A stretch of DNA of 64,000 nucleotides, from assembly GCA_015060925.1 (NCBI GenBank), contig SUXM01000008.1, forward strand, positions 1-64,000. Reading direction: 5' to 3'. Under the pieces are notes generated by a model. It did not search any database. It was not told where the DNA came from and was given only the letters and a program-made list of their open reading frames with translations. Shown piece by piece: positions 1 to 9,237 of this stretch; position 1 is the stretch's first letter, and each line of letters starts with the position of its first letter. The translations under genes were made by a program, and so were the position numbers. Source of the stretch: Parabacteroides distasonis. Its GTDB lineage: Bacteria; Bacteroidota; Bacteroidia; Bacteroidales; Tannerellaceae.

Positions 1-25
1 GTTCGCCTTTCTCAGGGTACTTAGA

Positions 26-51
26 AGCGTGTGAAGTAACCTCCACACGCT
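26..51 (-). terminator. Hairpin after the large secreted protein gene
   Basis: An 8-bp stem (AGCGTGTG / CACACGCT) lies about 50 bases past the stop codon of the minus-strand gene ending at 101. No strong T-run follows, so it is a weak intrinsic terminator or a 3' stabilising hairpin. Confidence 0.45.
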
Positions 52-100
52 CCCGCGTAATCTTTACATTTAGAATTTTATTTGATTATAAATGTTTTAC

Positions 101-3100
101 TTATTTTACGATTGCCTTTACAACTGCTTCACCTTCAACCTTAACAACTACAACACCTGCAGGAGCAGCGATAGTAGCGTTGTCAGAAGCGATGATTGTG
201 TTAGCTACAGTCTGACCTAAGATGTTAGCGATAACCACCTTCTTACCAGCAGCACCAGCGATTGTGATGTTACCGTTACCAGCGATTACTGTTACACCAG
301 CAGCAGCGATTTCTTCGTTAGAAGTAGCAGAACCTTCTTTACCAATCAAAATTTCAACTTCACCTGTTGCAACTACGTGTTCAGAAGTAGTAATGAAATC
401 TTGAGCTAAATAAGATTTACCATTCTTATACAAACATGGGTGATAAGCAACTACTTGAACATCATACAATGTATTCGGTTTCAAGTTGATTACTTGAGCC
501 TTAAGAAGTTTACCATCCTTTGTATAGTTAGATTCTGCATTTGCATTGATCTGAGCAGATTCAGCACCGTCAGCTACACTGAACTGTACGTTAGATTCAT
601 CTTCCCACATGTAGTATGCAGTAGCATTTGCACTTGAAATAGAAGTATTGATTGTTTCCCATGCAGAGATTTCAAATTTATCTGCATTTTCTGCCAAACC
701 ATTCTGAGATACACGTGCCAAGTGAGCACCAGCTTCACCAAATGAGAAGATATCGATCTGGTTCATACCTTCCATCAAACGAACATCATATTTGAAGTTA
801 TCGCTGATTTCCAAATAAACCGGAGTACCTACAGTTTCATCTTCACCTGTTGCATTAACAAATTCATTGATAATAACAGCTGTTGAATTCCAACCACCTT
901 CTAAGTTAATGATATTGATATCTGTATTCTTGAAGTGACCATAGTATTTGTTAGTTTTCTTAGTTGTTTTGTTATACTGAGAAACTTCCAAATAATAGTT
1001 AACTAACATCTTAGGATTAATAACCTTACCTGTACCATTGAACAACTCAACAGCTAAGAAGTCTGTATTATCAGTACCATTATCTTTTGCAAATACTTCA
1101 GAGATAAATACGTTCTTAGAAGTATTGATTGGAGCCAAATGACCAACTCTTACTACATAATAGTCAGCACCCGGAACCGGAGCCCATCTCAAGTTAGCAG
1201 TAGATCCATCGATATCACCATGTACCATAGCATCCAATGTAGGAACAGCGTCACCTGTAGTAGGTTTAGCAACGATCAAGGTATCAAGAGTTATACAACC
1301 TGCTTCAACTAACAATACATTTTCATCTGCACATGCGTTAACAGCATTAGGTTGAACAATGATATCATCAACAGCTGTAAATCGTCCGAATGAATTAATA
1401 GTTACATCCTTTGCTTTGCTCAATGTAAACATATTATCTGATTCAGTGAATGAACGAGCAATTTCAACTGTTGTAACATTCAAAGGATTAAATTCATAAC
1501 CTTCAATAGTAACAGGAACTGTTGTTTTTGCATCTACAGCTGCTTCAATTTTACCATCTTCATTTGAAGGATAATTAATAGTAATATAAGGTTTCCAAAT
1601 ATTACCCATTACTTCAGCAGCTTCATCATATTGTGCATAATAGAATGGGCTGAACGGAGTCAAACCAGGAGTAGTCCAACGGATAACTGATTCATTAGAT
1701 TTTACAATTACAGAATCTTCAGCGATATGACAACCCGGGATCTTAGCATCTGCAGCATCGAATGTTACAACAACCAAACCAAGAACTTCACCATACTGGT
1801 TAGGAGTCAACTTGTTATCAGCAACTACTGCACCACCATTCAACATATCCTTAACTACATAAGAAAATGCGTTTTCATATTTATATGACTTATCAGCTTC
1901 AACACTGTACTTTTCATTTACTTTCTTAGTAATATCAACTGTTTTTTCCAAGTTGTAACCTGCAACATAGAATGAGTCAACAGCCAACGGATTTACAGCA
2001 TTGCAATCATCTTGATATGCATTACCATAATACTTCTGGAATTCAGGGTAAACTAAAGCCGGGAATTTAAGACCCCAAACCGGTCTCCAAGAGTTATTCA
2101 TTTCGTGAATAGCCTTCACATCATTCAAGTTACTCCACAAGTTAGCACGAGTATCACCATACAAGTTAGCAACTACAGAAGTCAAACCACAGAACAAACA
2201 TAATTCACCATCAGCTTCTTCAACTTCATCAAACCAAGCTTCGTCATTAACCCATGCCTGCAATTGATATGTATCAGGAGTCCAAGTAATCATTTCATTA
2301 CTTTCAACATGGTAACCATCTTTATTCGGAACAAACTGTACGAAAATAGACAAACCTTCTTCACGCAAGCTCTTCATTACTGCCGGATCCAAAGTATTGA
2401 TTTCGATAGACAATGTATCTGTATTATTGTTTGTCCAAGCATCAGCTTCAGCTAATTTGAAACGGAATTCCTGATCGTCAGTATTATTTTGATTATAGAA
2501 TGTCATATTATCCAAGAATAACTTGATAACAGCAGTCTGACCATCTTTTTCTGTAGCTTTCAATTCACTTGCATGCAACTTATATTCTTTCACGCGAGAA
2601 GCATAACGAGCATTATCCAATGGATCATTTGCATTATACGGAGCAAAGAATACGTTGTCAGCTGTATGACGGCTTTCTGTACCATCGAAGTTTTCACCTT
2701 CGTAAGTCAACCACAAAGCACCAACCTTAGCTGTAGCTACAGCATAATCATAAGGATATACTTCAACAGCATCATAATTTTTACCTGTACCTAAAGCATT
2801 TTCAACTAAATAATCATTATTAATTGCAATCTTCCATGCTTCAAGACGAGTGATATCATTTGTCCATTCCAACAAATTCAAAGACAAATGAGGAACTTGA
2901 GTATGTTCACCTATGATTACACCACAATCTGAAAGTTCAAAGTGTTCTTCAACTTTAATTGCACCATAAGGCAACCATTGATTCAAATTATCAGTTGTTT
3001 TCTTTTCATAAGCGATGAAATCAACTTCGCTATATCTTGGATTAGGAATATTCTTACCTGAAACAGTCACATCAATATGTTGACAAGTCTGGCTGAAGAA

Positions 3101-4306
3101 GATATGATTATCAGCTAACTTAAGTTCAGGAATTGAATTACCGCTAACCACTTCAGATTCAGCCTGTAATCTCAACGGGTTTAAAGTTTGATAAGATCCA
3201 TATGAATTTTCAAGTTTCACACCAAATTTTCCAGAATAAGTACCAATAGCAGTAGGTGCGAACACATAAGAATCTTTCAATTCACGACAACCTGTATCTT
3301 CATTCTTCTTAGCATCTGCCAACTTCACATCTGCAAAATCAGGAGCTGCAATTGGTGTTGCAGCATCAGTAAATACAAAGTGATTAGCAACTTTAGCCGA
3401 TTCAATAAAATACAAGTTGTTCATAATAAGAGTTAACTCACCTGTTTCACAGCTTGTAAAGCCCATACCTGCATCAAAAGCTGTACGATCTACATCAAGA
3501 GCGATACTTGGTTGAGCAAATTCCATGTTAAATCCACTTACAACCAATGCCGGAGCAAAGTGACTGGTTGTAGTAGCATTATTAACATCCTTAATTTCAA
3601 CTTCATTTGACCACAATTCAATCTGAATCAACTTATTGCTCAAGCTTTCATCCAACAACTGTTCGTAAACATCTGTTACATCATCAGATACAACTTTAAA
3701 TAAATTGATTGTTTTAGGAGCATCTTTTGCTGTATTAAAGATACCTTCTTTTTTAAATTCTGCAGGATTAGTATCTCCATTTTCTAACAAATCAGCAAAA
3801 GTAGCAGGAGTACCATCTAATTTGTAAACACGGATAGCGATATTCCAGATAGCTTCAGAAGTTGCTGTCAAACCGAATGTTTCAGCACTCAAATTCAAAG
3901 TAAAATTCTGAATATCTCTTAAATACATAGTTGACAAGTCAAACAAAACTTGACCGGCCATTTTATCACCTAAGAAAACACCCAAAGAGTCTTCGGCAGT
4001 CCAAACTGTAGTTGTAGTGTAGTTGCTTGTCGGTTTTTCAGTAGCGTTCGGATAATAAAGAGTAGTACCTTCTTTAATTGTACGAACATACACACCTTTA
4101 CCCAAAGAGTTACCAGGGAAACCAGGTAAAACAGCATCAACACCTTCTACATTAGAATACAAAATAGGTTTAACATTTTCTGTCGGTTTCGGAAATTTTA
4201 CAGTTTCCCAGCCATTCTGAGGTTCAGTCTGTCCGAAAGCTGCAGTTGTACCAAAAACCATCATAGCACCTAAAGCAAGTGCTTTTACGTTAGTAAACTT
4301 TTGCAT
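101..4306 (-). CDS. Large secreted protein with C-terminal DUF6383-like (T9SS-tail-like) domain
   Basis: 1401 residues. A signal peptide covers about residues 1-25 (hydrophobic run, small residues, then GQTEP), so the protein is exported. The centre is a long series of beta-rich segments with no catalytic motif I recognise. The last 75 residues read like a DUF6383 domain: a GNGNITIAGAAGKK start, then ANILGQTV, then an alternating hydrophobic end with VVVVKVEGEAVVKAIVK. That pattern resembles the type IX secretion sorting tail (NxxGQxV ... GVYxVxV ... K), and porQ lies at 24.4-25.4 kb, so surface delivery by T9SS is a reasonable inference. It stands alone with about 1 kb of non-coding sequence upstream. 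Substrate or partner is unknown. Confidence 0.85.
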   Translation of the reverse strand: MQKFTNVKALALGAMMVFGTTAAFGQTEPQNGWETVKFPKPTENVKPILYSNVEGVDAVLPGFPGNSLGKGVYVRTIKEGTTLYYPNATEKPTSNYTTTTVWTAEDSLGVFLGDKMAGQVLFDLSTMYLRDIQNFTLNLSAETFGLTATSEAIWNIAIRVYKLDGTPATFADLLENGDTNPAEFKKEGIFNTAKDAPKTINLFKVVSDDVTDVYEQLLDESLSNKLIQIELWSNEVEIKDVNNATTTSHFAPALVVSGFNMEFAQPSIALDVDRTAFDAGMGFTSCETGELTLIMNNLYFIESAKVANHFVFTDAATPIAAPDFADVKLADAKKNEDTGCRELKDSYVFAPTAIGTYSGKFGVKLENSYGSYQTLNPLRLQAESEVVSGNSIPELKLADNHIFFSQTCQHIDVTVSGKNIPNPRYSEVDFIAYEKKTTDNLNQWLPYGAIKVEEHFELSDCGVIIGEHTQVPHLSLNLLEWTNDITRLEAWKIAINNDYLVENALGTGKNYDAVEVYPYDYAVATAKVGALWLTYEGENFDGTESRHTADNVFFAPYNANDPLDNARYASRVKEYKLHASELKATEKDGQTAVIKLFLDNMTFYNQNNTDDQEFRFKLAEADAWTNNNTDTLSIEINTLDPAVMKSLREEGLSIFVQFVPNKDGYHVESNEMITWTPDTYQLQAWVNDEAWFDEVEEADGELCLFCGLTSVVANLYGDTRANLWSNLNDVKAIHEMNNSWRPVWGLKFPALVYPEFQKYYGNAYQDDCNAVNPLAVDSFYVAGYNLEKTVDITKKVNEKYSVEADKSYKYENAFSYVVKDMLNGGAVVADNKLTPNQYGEVLGLVVVTFDAADAKIPGCHIAEDSVIVKSNESVIRWTTPGLTPFSPFYYAQYDEAAEVMGNIWKPYITINYPSNEDGKIEAAVDAKTTVPVTIEGYEFNPLNVTTVEIARSFTESDNMFTLSKAKDVTINSFGRFTAVDDIIVQPNAVNACADENVLLVEAGCITLDTLIVAKPTTGDAVPTLDAMVHGDIDGSTANLRWAPVPGADYYVVRVGHLAPINTSKNVFISEVFAKDNGTDNTDFLAVELFNGTGKVINPKMLVNYYLEVSQYNKTTKKTNKYYGHFKNTDINIINLEGGWNSTAVIINEFVNATGEDETVGTPVYLEISDNFKYDVRLMEGMNQIDIFSFGEAGAHLARVSQNGLAENADKFEISAWETINTSISSANATAYYMWEDESNVQFSVADGAESAQINANAESNYTKDGKLLKAQVINLKPNTLYDVQVVAYHPCLYKNGKSYLAQDFITTSEHVVATGEVEILIGKEGSATSNEEIAAAGVTVIAGNGNITIAGAAGKKVVIANILGQTVANTIIASDNATIAAPAGVVVVKVEGEAVVKAIVK

Positions 4307-4377
4307 ACGAATAACTTTAAATTAATAATTTATTTATAATCACTTGTTTTTCAACGATAAATCTTAAATTCTGTATA

Positions 4378-4411
4378 ATGACCAGAAATAACGAACGTTT
4401 TTTTTAGCCAT
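4378..4411. repeat. Imperfect palindrome related to the 4555-4596 hairpin
   Basis: Reads TGACC...AACGAACG, an eight-T run, then AGCCAT. On the minus strand it gives the same A-run, ACGTTCGTT, GGTC arrangement as the perfect hairpin at 4555-4596. It lies 72-105 bases upstream of the 1401-residue gene start, where an operator or leader structure could sit. Confidence 0.5.
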
Positions 4412-4554
4412 TTTCAACTGCAAAAATACATATAGTTTTTATTCCTACAATTATTTTTTAGAAATATTTTTCTTTTCTATCCCCTTTCTTATCAATCAAA
4501 TACGATTTTAGGACGAAAATACCCCTTTTGTTGTACGAAGCCTTTTTGCTCAAT

Positions 4555-4596
4555 AAAAATGACCAAAAAAAACGTTCGTTTTTTTTGGTCATTTTT
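4555..4596. repeat. Perfect 19-bp-stem palindrome with GTTC loop
   Basis: Both arms pair perfectly over 19 bp: AAAAATGACC followed by eight A and C, with the complementary arm after a four-base GTTC loop. A- and T-rich arms make it look like a bidirectional terminator, but no gene ends next to it on either strand; the nearest are the gene starting at 4306 and the gene ending at 5317. Confidence 0.75.
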
Positions 4597-4960
4597 GTTT
4601 TCGTAGATTTCTCATCATCAGACAATTAGCATTTTCAGCAGGTTTCTTTAGAGGGTAAAAAGAGGGTTTTCGCCTTAAAAAGTCGATTTTACTTAAAGTA
4701 CTGGGGCTAAATGTTTTAAAGTATTTAAGGAGCTTAAGGAGTTTAAGGTAAAAAAGTAAAAAACGGGCTTTTTCTCCTCAAATGACGTTTTTCGGCTTCC
4801 CAAAGTGTTTTTTTTCTTAAAAAGTAGCTCTATATTTATTAAGGTATAAGGAGTAAAAACTTCGGCAAGAGGCTTTATCGGGATGCCTAAGGATTTAAGG
4901 CGACATGGGCATCCGTTTGTCCTTGGCAGGTAGTGAAAAGGAGGAGGGAACAATAAAAAA

Positions 4961-5137
4961 GTTCCAAAATTCCCTTATGGTTGTTTTTACATAGACTTTT
5001 TGCTTAATAAACGTAATTTATTAGTACACAATAATATAAACCAAACTTAAGCTAAACAAAAGAATATTTATCTGAACTCTCACGGACATTTGAAAGATGA
5101 AGCACTTTTTAAATAGTACCATAGGAATTTTTGGAAC
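4961..5137. repeat. Inverted repeat of about 19 bp enclosing 138 bp
   Basis: GTTCCAAAATTCCCTTATGG at 4961-4980 faces CCATAGGAATTTTTGGAAC at 5119-5137, complementary with a few mismatches. The enclosed AT-rich sequence has no ORF. It could be a small miniature mobile element or a folded RNA; no target-site duplication is evident. Confidence 0.45.
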
Positions 5138-5243
5138 TTTTGGAACTTTTTGCGTTCAGTTTTTTCAAGCCTCTTTCCAATATTTCTTTCCCAAATAGAT
5201 TTTCTACAAAAAAAGGAGAGATAAAGAGTATATCCAAATTAAG

Positions 5244-5266
5244 AAGGATGTGCTTAGCACATCCTT
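5244..5266 (-). terminator. Intrinsic terminator of the first GH3 gene
   Basis: Perfect 10-bp stem AAGGATGTGC / GCACATCCTT with a three-base loop, flanked by short A and T runs, about 50 bases past the stop of the minus-strand GH3 gene. Confidence 0.7.
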
Positions 5267-5316
5267 TCTTATTGTACGTAAAAGAGGTTTACACTAACTA
5301 AACCAAACATTGACCT

Positions 5317-7893
5317 TTATTCCCATGATAATCGGATGTTAAGTTCTTTTTGGTTATCGACAGGAATAAACTGAGGTGCAAATCCTTTCTTGAAAACTTC
5401 CAACGTATCGGTCGGATAAACCTCAATGACATAGTCTCCATGGCTATTCGTTTTCACTTGTTTACCCTTTACTTTAATCACCACATCAGCCAAAAGATTA
5501 GCTTGTACATCACGAACCTCTCCTTTCACCTTTATAGGAGAATCATTCGTGATATTCCCTTTTCCCTTTTCTACCGCTTGTTTCATCTGAAATGTCGGGA
5601 TAACCTTCATCTGGTCTTTCTGAACGGTAATCTTTTTCTTCAAACGGATATCAACCGACGAGCTACCTATCTGCAGCTCAAATTCACCCGGTTCAACCAC
5701 CCGTTGCATGTCCTTGTTATACAAAGCCAGTTCGGATACCGGGATGGCAATCTGAACCTTTTTAGTCTCACCTCTCTTTAACCAAACTTTTGCAAAACCT
5801 TTCAACTCTTTAACAGGAGTCACAATACTGGAAACCACATCACGCACATAGATCTGAGGAACTTCGTAGCCATCTCTATCTCCGGTATTAGCTATCGACA
5901 AAGTAACATGGATCGTATCGGTAGGTTGGTAATCCGTTTTAGAAAGTTCCACTGACTGATAATCAAACTGCGTATAGCTAAGTCCATGACCAAATGGCCA
6001 TAATGAGACCGGCTTATCAAAGACATAATCTTTTCCCGGCTTATTAATTGTACCCGGAGAACGATAATATCCTTTATCTGTCGGTAAATAGTTGTAATAA
6101 CAAGGCATATTTCCCGTACTACGTGGAAATGAATAGTTCAATTTGCCTGAAGGATTTATCTTGCCAAAAAGAACATCTGCCAACGCTTCCCCTCCCTGTT
6201 CACCAGGATACCATTGCACTAATACACTCGGAATATGCTCTTGAATCCAAGGTATCGCAAAAGGTTTACCGGCCAAAAGTACTACAACTGTTGGTTTACC
6301 TGTTTGATATACAGCCTTTACCAACTCTTCCTGTACACCCGTCAGCTCTATTTGCGACAAGTCAAACCCCTCTCCACAAGTCGCATTACTATAATCACGT
6401 CCTAAAGAGGAACTGGCTGAACCTATTACTACAATGTTCACATCGCTTTCCAATGCAGCTTTCACTGCCTGAGAAATGCCGGAACGATCATCCGTTACCC
6501 AATCACACCCTTGGGCATAGTTTATTTTAATCTGATTTCCATATCTTGCCCGAAGAGCAGCCAACAAAGTAATACCATCCTTATTATCTCTACTCCAGGT
6601 ATAATCCCCAAACTGCACTTGATCGGCATTCGGACCGATAATCGTCATAGACTTGATCTGTTTCAAATCTAAAGGTAACAGGTCTGCTTCATTTTTTAAC
6701 AAGACAATCGACTCTTCGGCAATCTTACGAGCCAATTCGACATGTTCTCGACGATGCACCTTCTTGTCATAGGTTGTCACTGTCGGCAACTCATACTCAA
6801 ATAAACCCATAGCGAACTTCGCTTTCAAGATACGGGCAACCGCTCTATCAATGAACTTCATATCCACATAACCTTGTTCCACCAAATGTGTCAATTCGAT
6901 GTAGCAGTCGTCTGAAGCCTCCGCATCCAAACCGGCCATCAATGCAGCCATAGCAGCCTCTGCTTTCGTGGATACACTCTTATGGAAATACCTCAACATC
7001 CCAATTGCTCCCCAATCGGAATAGACATATCCCTGAAATCCCCACTTATCTCGTAATAAATCGGTCAGCAGATAGGAAGAGGATGAGTTTGGTTGATAGT
7101 TCCATGAATTATAGGAAGACATAACCGCCCAAGGAGTTGCCTTTTTAATCACCTCTTCAAAAGGTTTCAGATAAACAGTCAACACTTCTCTTTCCCCACA
7201 AGAGACAGAAGCCAAGTTCAAACCGCCTTGTGGTCCCCCATGTGCACCAAAATGTTTAATCATCGGAGAAATTTGATGTTCCAAATAACCTTTGACTTGG
7301 GCAATACCCATTTGGGTATTCAAGAAGGGATCTTCACTGAAACACTCTTCTACCCTTCCCCATCGTAAATCCCTGCACACATCCAAAACCGGACTCAACG
7401 TTTGGGTAATTCCTTGCGCTTTCAATTCTTCAGAAATAAAACTTGTCATTTCGTAAGCCAACGCTGTATTAAAGGTACTACCTAATGCTATCGACTGTGG
7501 GAAGATGGTCGAACCATCATGAACTGAACCATGTAACGACTCAGACACAGTAAAAATTGGAATTCCCAAACGGGTGTGATTGCGTACATACATCTGTACC
7601 TCATTCATAAATAGAAGACACTCCTTTCCGGGAAGAGTAATTCCCTCAATGAATCCCATGCCCCCCTTTTGAAGCAAGGTTTCCAATTTTTCTTTATCCA
7701 ATGCCCCCTCTTTCATGATGGTATATCCATGGATATGCCGCATCTGCGCAACCTTCTCAGACAATGTCATCTGTTCCAACAGACAAGAAACCCTTGTATC
7801 GATAGGCAAAGAACGATCCAAATAGCGTTTATCTTGTGCAAACAAACCTATTGTCAACAATAAGGCTAATTTCGTAATACAAAATTTTCTCAT
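5317..7893 (-). CDS. Glycoside hydrolase family 3 enzyme, beta-glucosidase-like, with extra C-terminal domain
   Basis: 858 residues; a signal peptide (about 1-19) directs it to the periplasm or surface. The GH3 N-terminal barrel includes KHFGAHGG, and the probable nucleophile Asp is in YSDWGAIG near residue 292. The second GH3 domain follows (NADQVQFGDYTW, then PGEQGGEALADVLFG), then a fibronectin-III-like domain (ANTGDRDGYEVPQIYV). The last 75 residues (GEVRDVQANLLADVVIKVKG onward) look like a carboxypeptidase-regulatory-like beta domain, not usual for GH3. By family it releases terminal beta-linked sugars from oligosaccharides; exact linkage cannot be read from sequence. The lipoprotein aldose epimerase lies 81 bp upstream in the same direction, which fits sugar processing. 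Confidence 0.92.
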   Translation of the reverse strand: MRKFCITKLALLLTIGLFAQDKRYLDRSLPIDTRVSCLLEQMTLSEKVAQMRHIHGYTIMKEGALDKEKLETLLQKGGMGFIEGITLPGKECLLFMNEVQMYVRNHTRLGIPIFTVSESLHGSVHDGSTIFPQSIALGSTFNTALAYEMTSFISEELKAQGITQTLSPVLDVCRDLRWGRVEECFSEDPFLNTQMGIAQVKGYLEHQISPMIKHFGAHGGPQGGLNLASVSCGEREVLTVYLKPFEEVIKKATPWAVMSSYNSWNYQPNSSSSYLLTDLLRDKWGFQGYVYSDWGAIGMLRYFHKSVSTKAEAAMAALMAGLDAEASDDCYIELTHLVEQGYVDMKFIDRAVARILKAKFAMGLFEYELPTVTTYDKKVHRREHVELARKIAEESIVLLKNEADLLPLDLKQIKSMTIIGPNADQVQFGDYTWSRDNKDGITLLAALRARYGNQIKINYAQGCDWVTDDRSGISQAVKAALESDVNIVVIGSASSSLGRDYSNATCGEGFDLSQIELTGVQEELVKAVYQTGKPTVVVLLAGKPFAIPWIQEHIPSVLVQWYPGEQGGEALADVLFGKINPSGKLNYSFPRSTGNMPCYYNYLPTDKGYYRSPGTINKPGKDYVFDKPVSLWPFGHGLSYTQFDYQSVELSKTDYQPTDTIHVTLSIANTGDRDGYEVPQIYVRDVVSSIVTPVKELKGFAKVWLKRGETKKVQIAIPVSELALYNKDMQRVVEPGEFELQIGSSSVDIRLKKKITVQKDQMKVIPTFQMKQAVEKGKGNITNDSPIKVKGEVRDVQANLLADVVIKVKGKQVKTNSHGDYVIEVYPTDTLEVFKKGFAPQFIPVDNQKELNIRLSWE

Positions 7894-7913
7894 TTGATAA
7901 CTTTTTGAGGTAT

Positions 7914-7954
7914 CAAAAAAAACCGCCTGATGTATAATACCAAACAGACGGTTT
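7914..7954 (-). terminator. Terminator after the aldose epimerase gene
   Basis: On the minus strand AAACCGTCTG pairs with CAGGCGGTTT (one wobble) and is followed by a T-run. It lies between the epimerase stop (7975) and the GH3 start (7893), suggesting the GH3 gene has its own promoter or depends on read-through. Confidence 0.65.
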
Positions 7955-7974
7955 CCTTTGATGTTACCTATGTG

Positions 7975-9102
7975 TTATTCTATAGTAAACTTAAAGATAC
8001 AATGGCTGAAATAGGTTTCTCCCGGGCGCAAAACAGCGGATGGCCATTCCGGTTTATTGGGGGTATCGGGGAATTTCTGTGTTTCCAAACATACCGAAGC
8101 ACGTTCGTTATAGACAATTCCATTCTTCCCAGTCAATGTTGAATCCAAGAAATTTCCTGAATAGCATTGAATACCCGGTTCGTTGGTATAGACACTCAAA
8201 ACGATACCACTTTCCGGAGATTTCAATACCGCACAAGGTCTACTCATGTCCCCTTTCGTATTCAACACCCAGTTATGGTCATACCCTTTTCCATTTTTCA
8301 ATTGCACGAAGTCGTAATTATTGATACGTGAACCTACAGCCGTAGGTGTGCGGAAGTCCATCGGAGTATCTTCCACCGACAGAATTTCCCCTGTAGTCAT
8401 AAAAGTACTATCCACTGGAGTATAAGCATCCGCATCAATCATCAACAGATGGTTGGCATTGCTTGCCGCATTTCCATCCAAGTTAAAATAGGAATGGTTG
8501 GTCATATTCACGATAGTCGGTTTATCGGTTTCTGCCGAATACTTCAAATCGATTGCATTGTCATCCGTCAAAGTCATCACCACCTTGCATTGTACGTTGC
8601 CGGGGAATCCCTCTTCTCCATCTTTACACAAATAGCTTAACTCCAACACCTGGTCGTTTGGCTGTTTCACATCAAAAACCTGATATTGGAACCCCTTCGG
8701 TCCTCCATGCAAACAGTGTCCGAAATTATTTTGAGGTAACTGATAATCGACTCCATCCAATGTAAATTTACCCTGATTAATACGGTTGGCATATTGTCCG
8801 ATAGTCGCACCGAAATCTGTCGGATAGGTCATATAGTCCTGCACATTGTCAAATCCCAATACAACATCACGCATCAATCCTCTTTTATCCGGGACCATGA
8901 TACTGACGATTCGTCCACCGAAACTGGTCACGCAAACCTCCATTCCTTTTTGGTTCTTCAACACATACAACCCTGTGGTTTTTCCATCCACCTCTGCCAC
9001 GAAGTTGGAGGCTTTCAAACCGGATAACGTCACATTCTCTTTCTTTTCCGTACATGACAACAACAGACAAAGTGCCATGACTGCCATACAAAGTTTCTTC
9101 AT
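7975..9102 (-). CDS. galM: Aldose 1-epimerase (mutarotase), lipoprotein
   Basis: 375 residues. The N-terminus ends in a lipobox (ALCLLLSC, Cys17) followed by charged residues, so it is a lipoprotein acting outside the cytoplasm. Family motifs are clear: RIVSIMVPDKRG, NRINQGKF, LHGGPKGF with the catalytic-type His, NMTNHSYFNL, and a C-terminal VCLETQKFPD carrying the family Glu. The reaction interconverts alpha and beta anomers of aldoses such as glucose and galactose. Placed upstream of a GH3 hydrolase, it would mutarotate sugars that the hydrolase releases; that link is inference from position. Confidence 0.93.
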   Translation of the reverse strand: MKKLCMAVMALCLLLSCTEKKENVTLSGLKASNFVAEVDGKTTGLYVLKNQKGMEVCVTSFGGRIVSIMVPDKRGLMRDVVLGFDNVQDYMTYPTDFGATIGQYANRINQGKFTLDGVDYQLPQNNFGHCLHGGPKGFQYQVFDVKQPNDQVLELSYLCKDGEEGFPGNVQCKVVMTLTDDNAIDLKYSAETDKPTIVNMTNHSYFNLDGNAASNANHLLMIDADAYTPVDSTFMTTGEILSVEDTPMDFRTPTAVGSRINNYDFVQLKNGKGYDHNWVLNTKGDMSRPCAVLKSPESGIVLSVYTNEPGIQCYSGNFLDSTLTGKNGIVYNERASVCLETQKFPDTPNKPEWPSAVLRPGETYFSHCIFKFTIE

Positions 9103-9187
9103 ATTAATACGTCAAATTTAATGCATTTAGATATGTAGGCAAATATAGCACTTATTCTTTCAAAACCGGTTATGTCATAAAATAATG

Positions 9188-9218
9188 TTGTTTAATACAA
9201 ATCACTTTCGTACATTTG
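9188..9218 (+). promoter_or_regulatory. Bacteroidetes-type promoter of thyA-folA
   Basis: TTG at 9188-9190, a 20-base spacer and TACATTTG at 9211-9218 match the Bacteroidetes sigma-ABfr consensus. The thyA start codon is 20 bases further on, leaving a short leader. Confidence 0.75.
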
Positions 9219-9237
9219 CACAGAATTTTGGAATAAA

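Larger units (their letters stand above)
4307..5316. other. 1-kb intergenic region with palindromes, no convincing gene
   Basis: No ORF here looks real. The region holds two related hairpins (4378-4411 and 4555-4596), a long imperfect inverted repeat (4961-4980 against 5119-5137) and a terminator-like hairpin (5244-5266). It must contain the promoter of the 1401-residue gene that starts at 4306 on the minus strand, but I find no clear TAnnTTTG box there. Confidence 0.6.

Noticed and set aside
4693-4953. 86-residue minus-strand ORF (MFPPPFHYLPRTNG...)
   Set aside because: Low-complexity composition, no start context, lies among palindromes and short repeats; no sign of coding.
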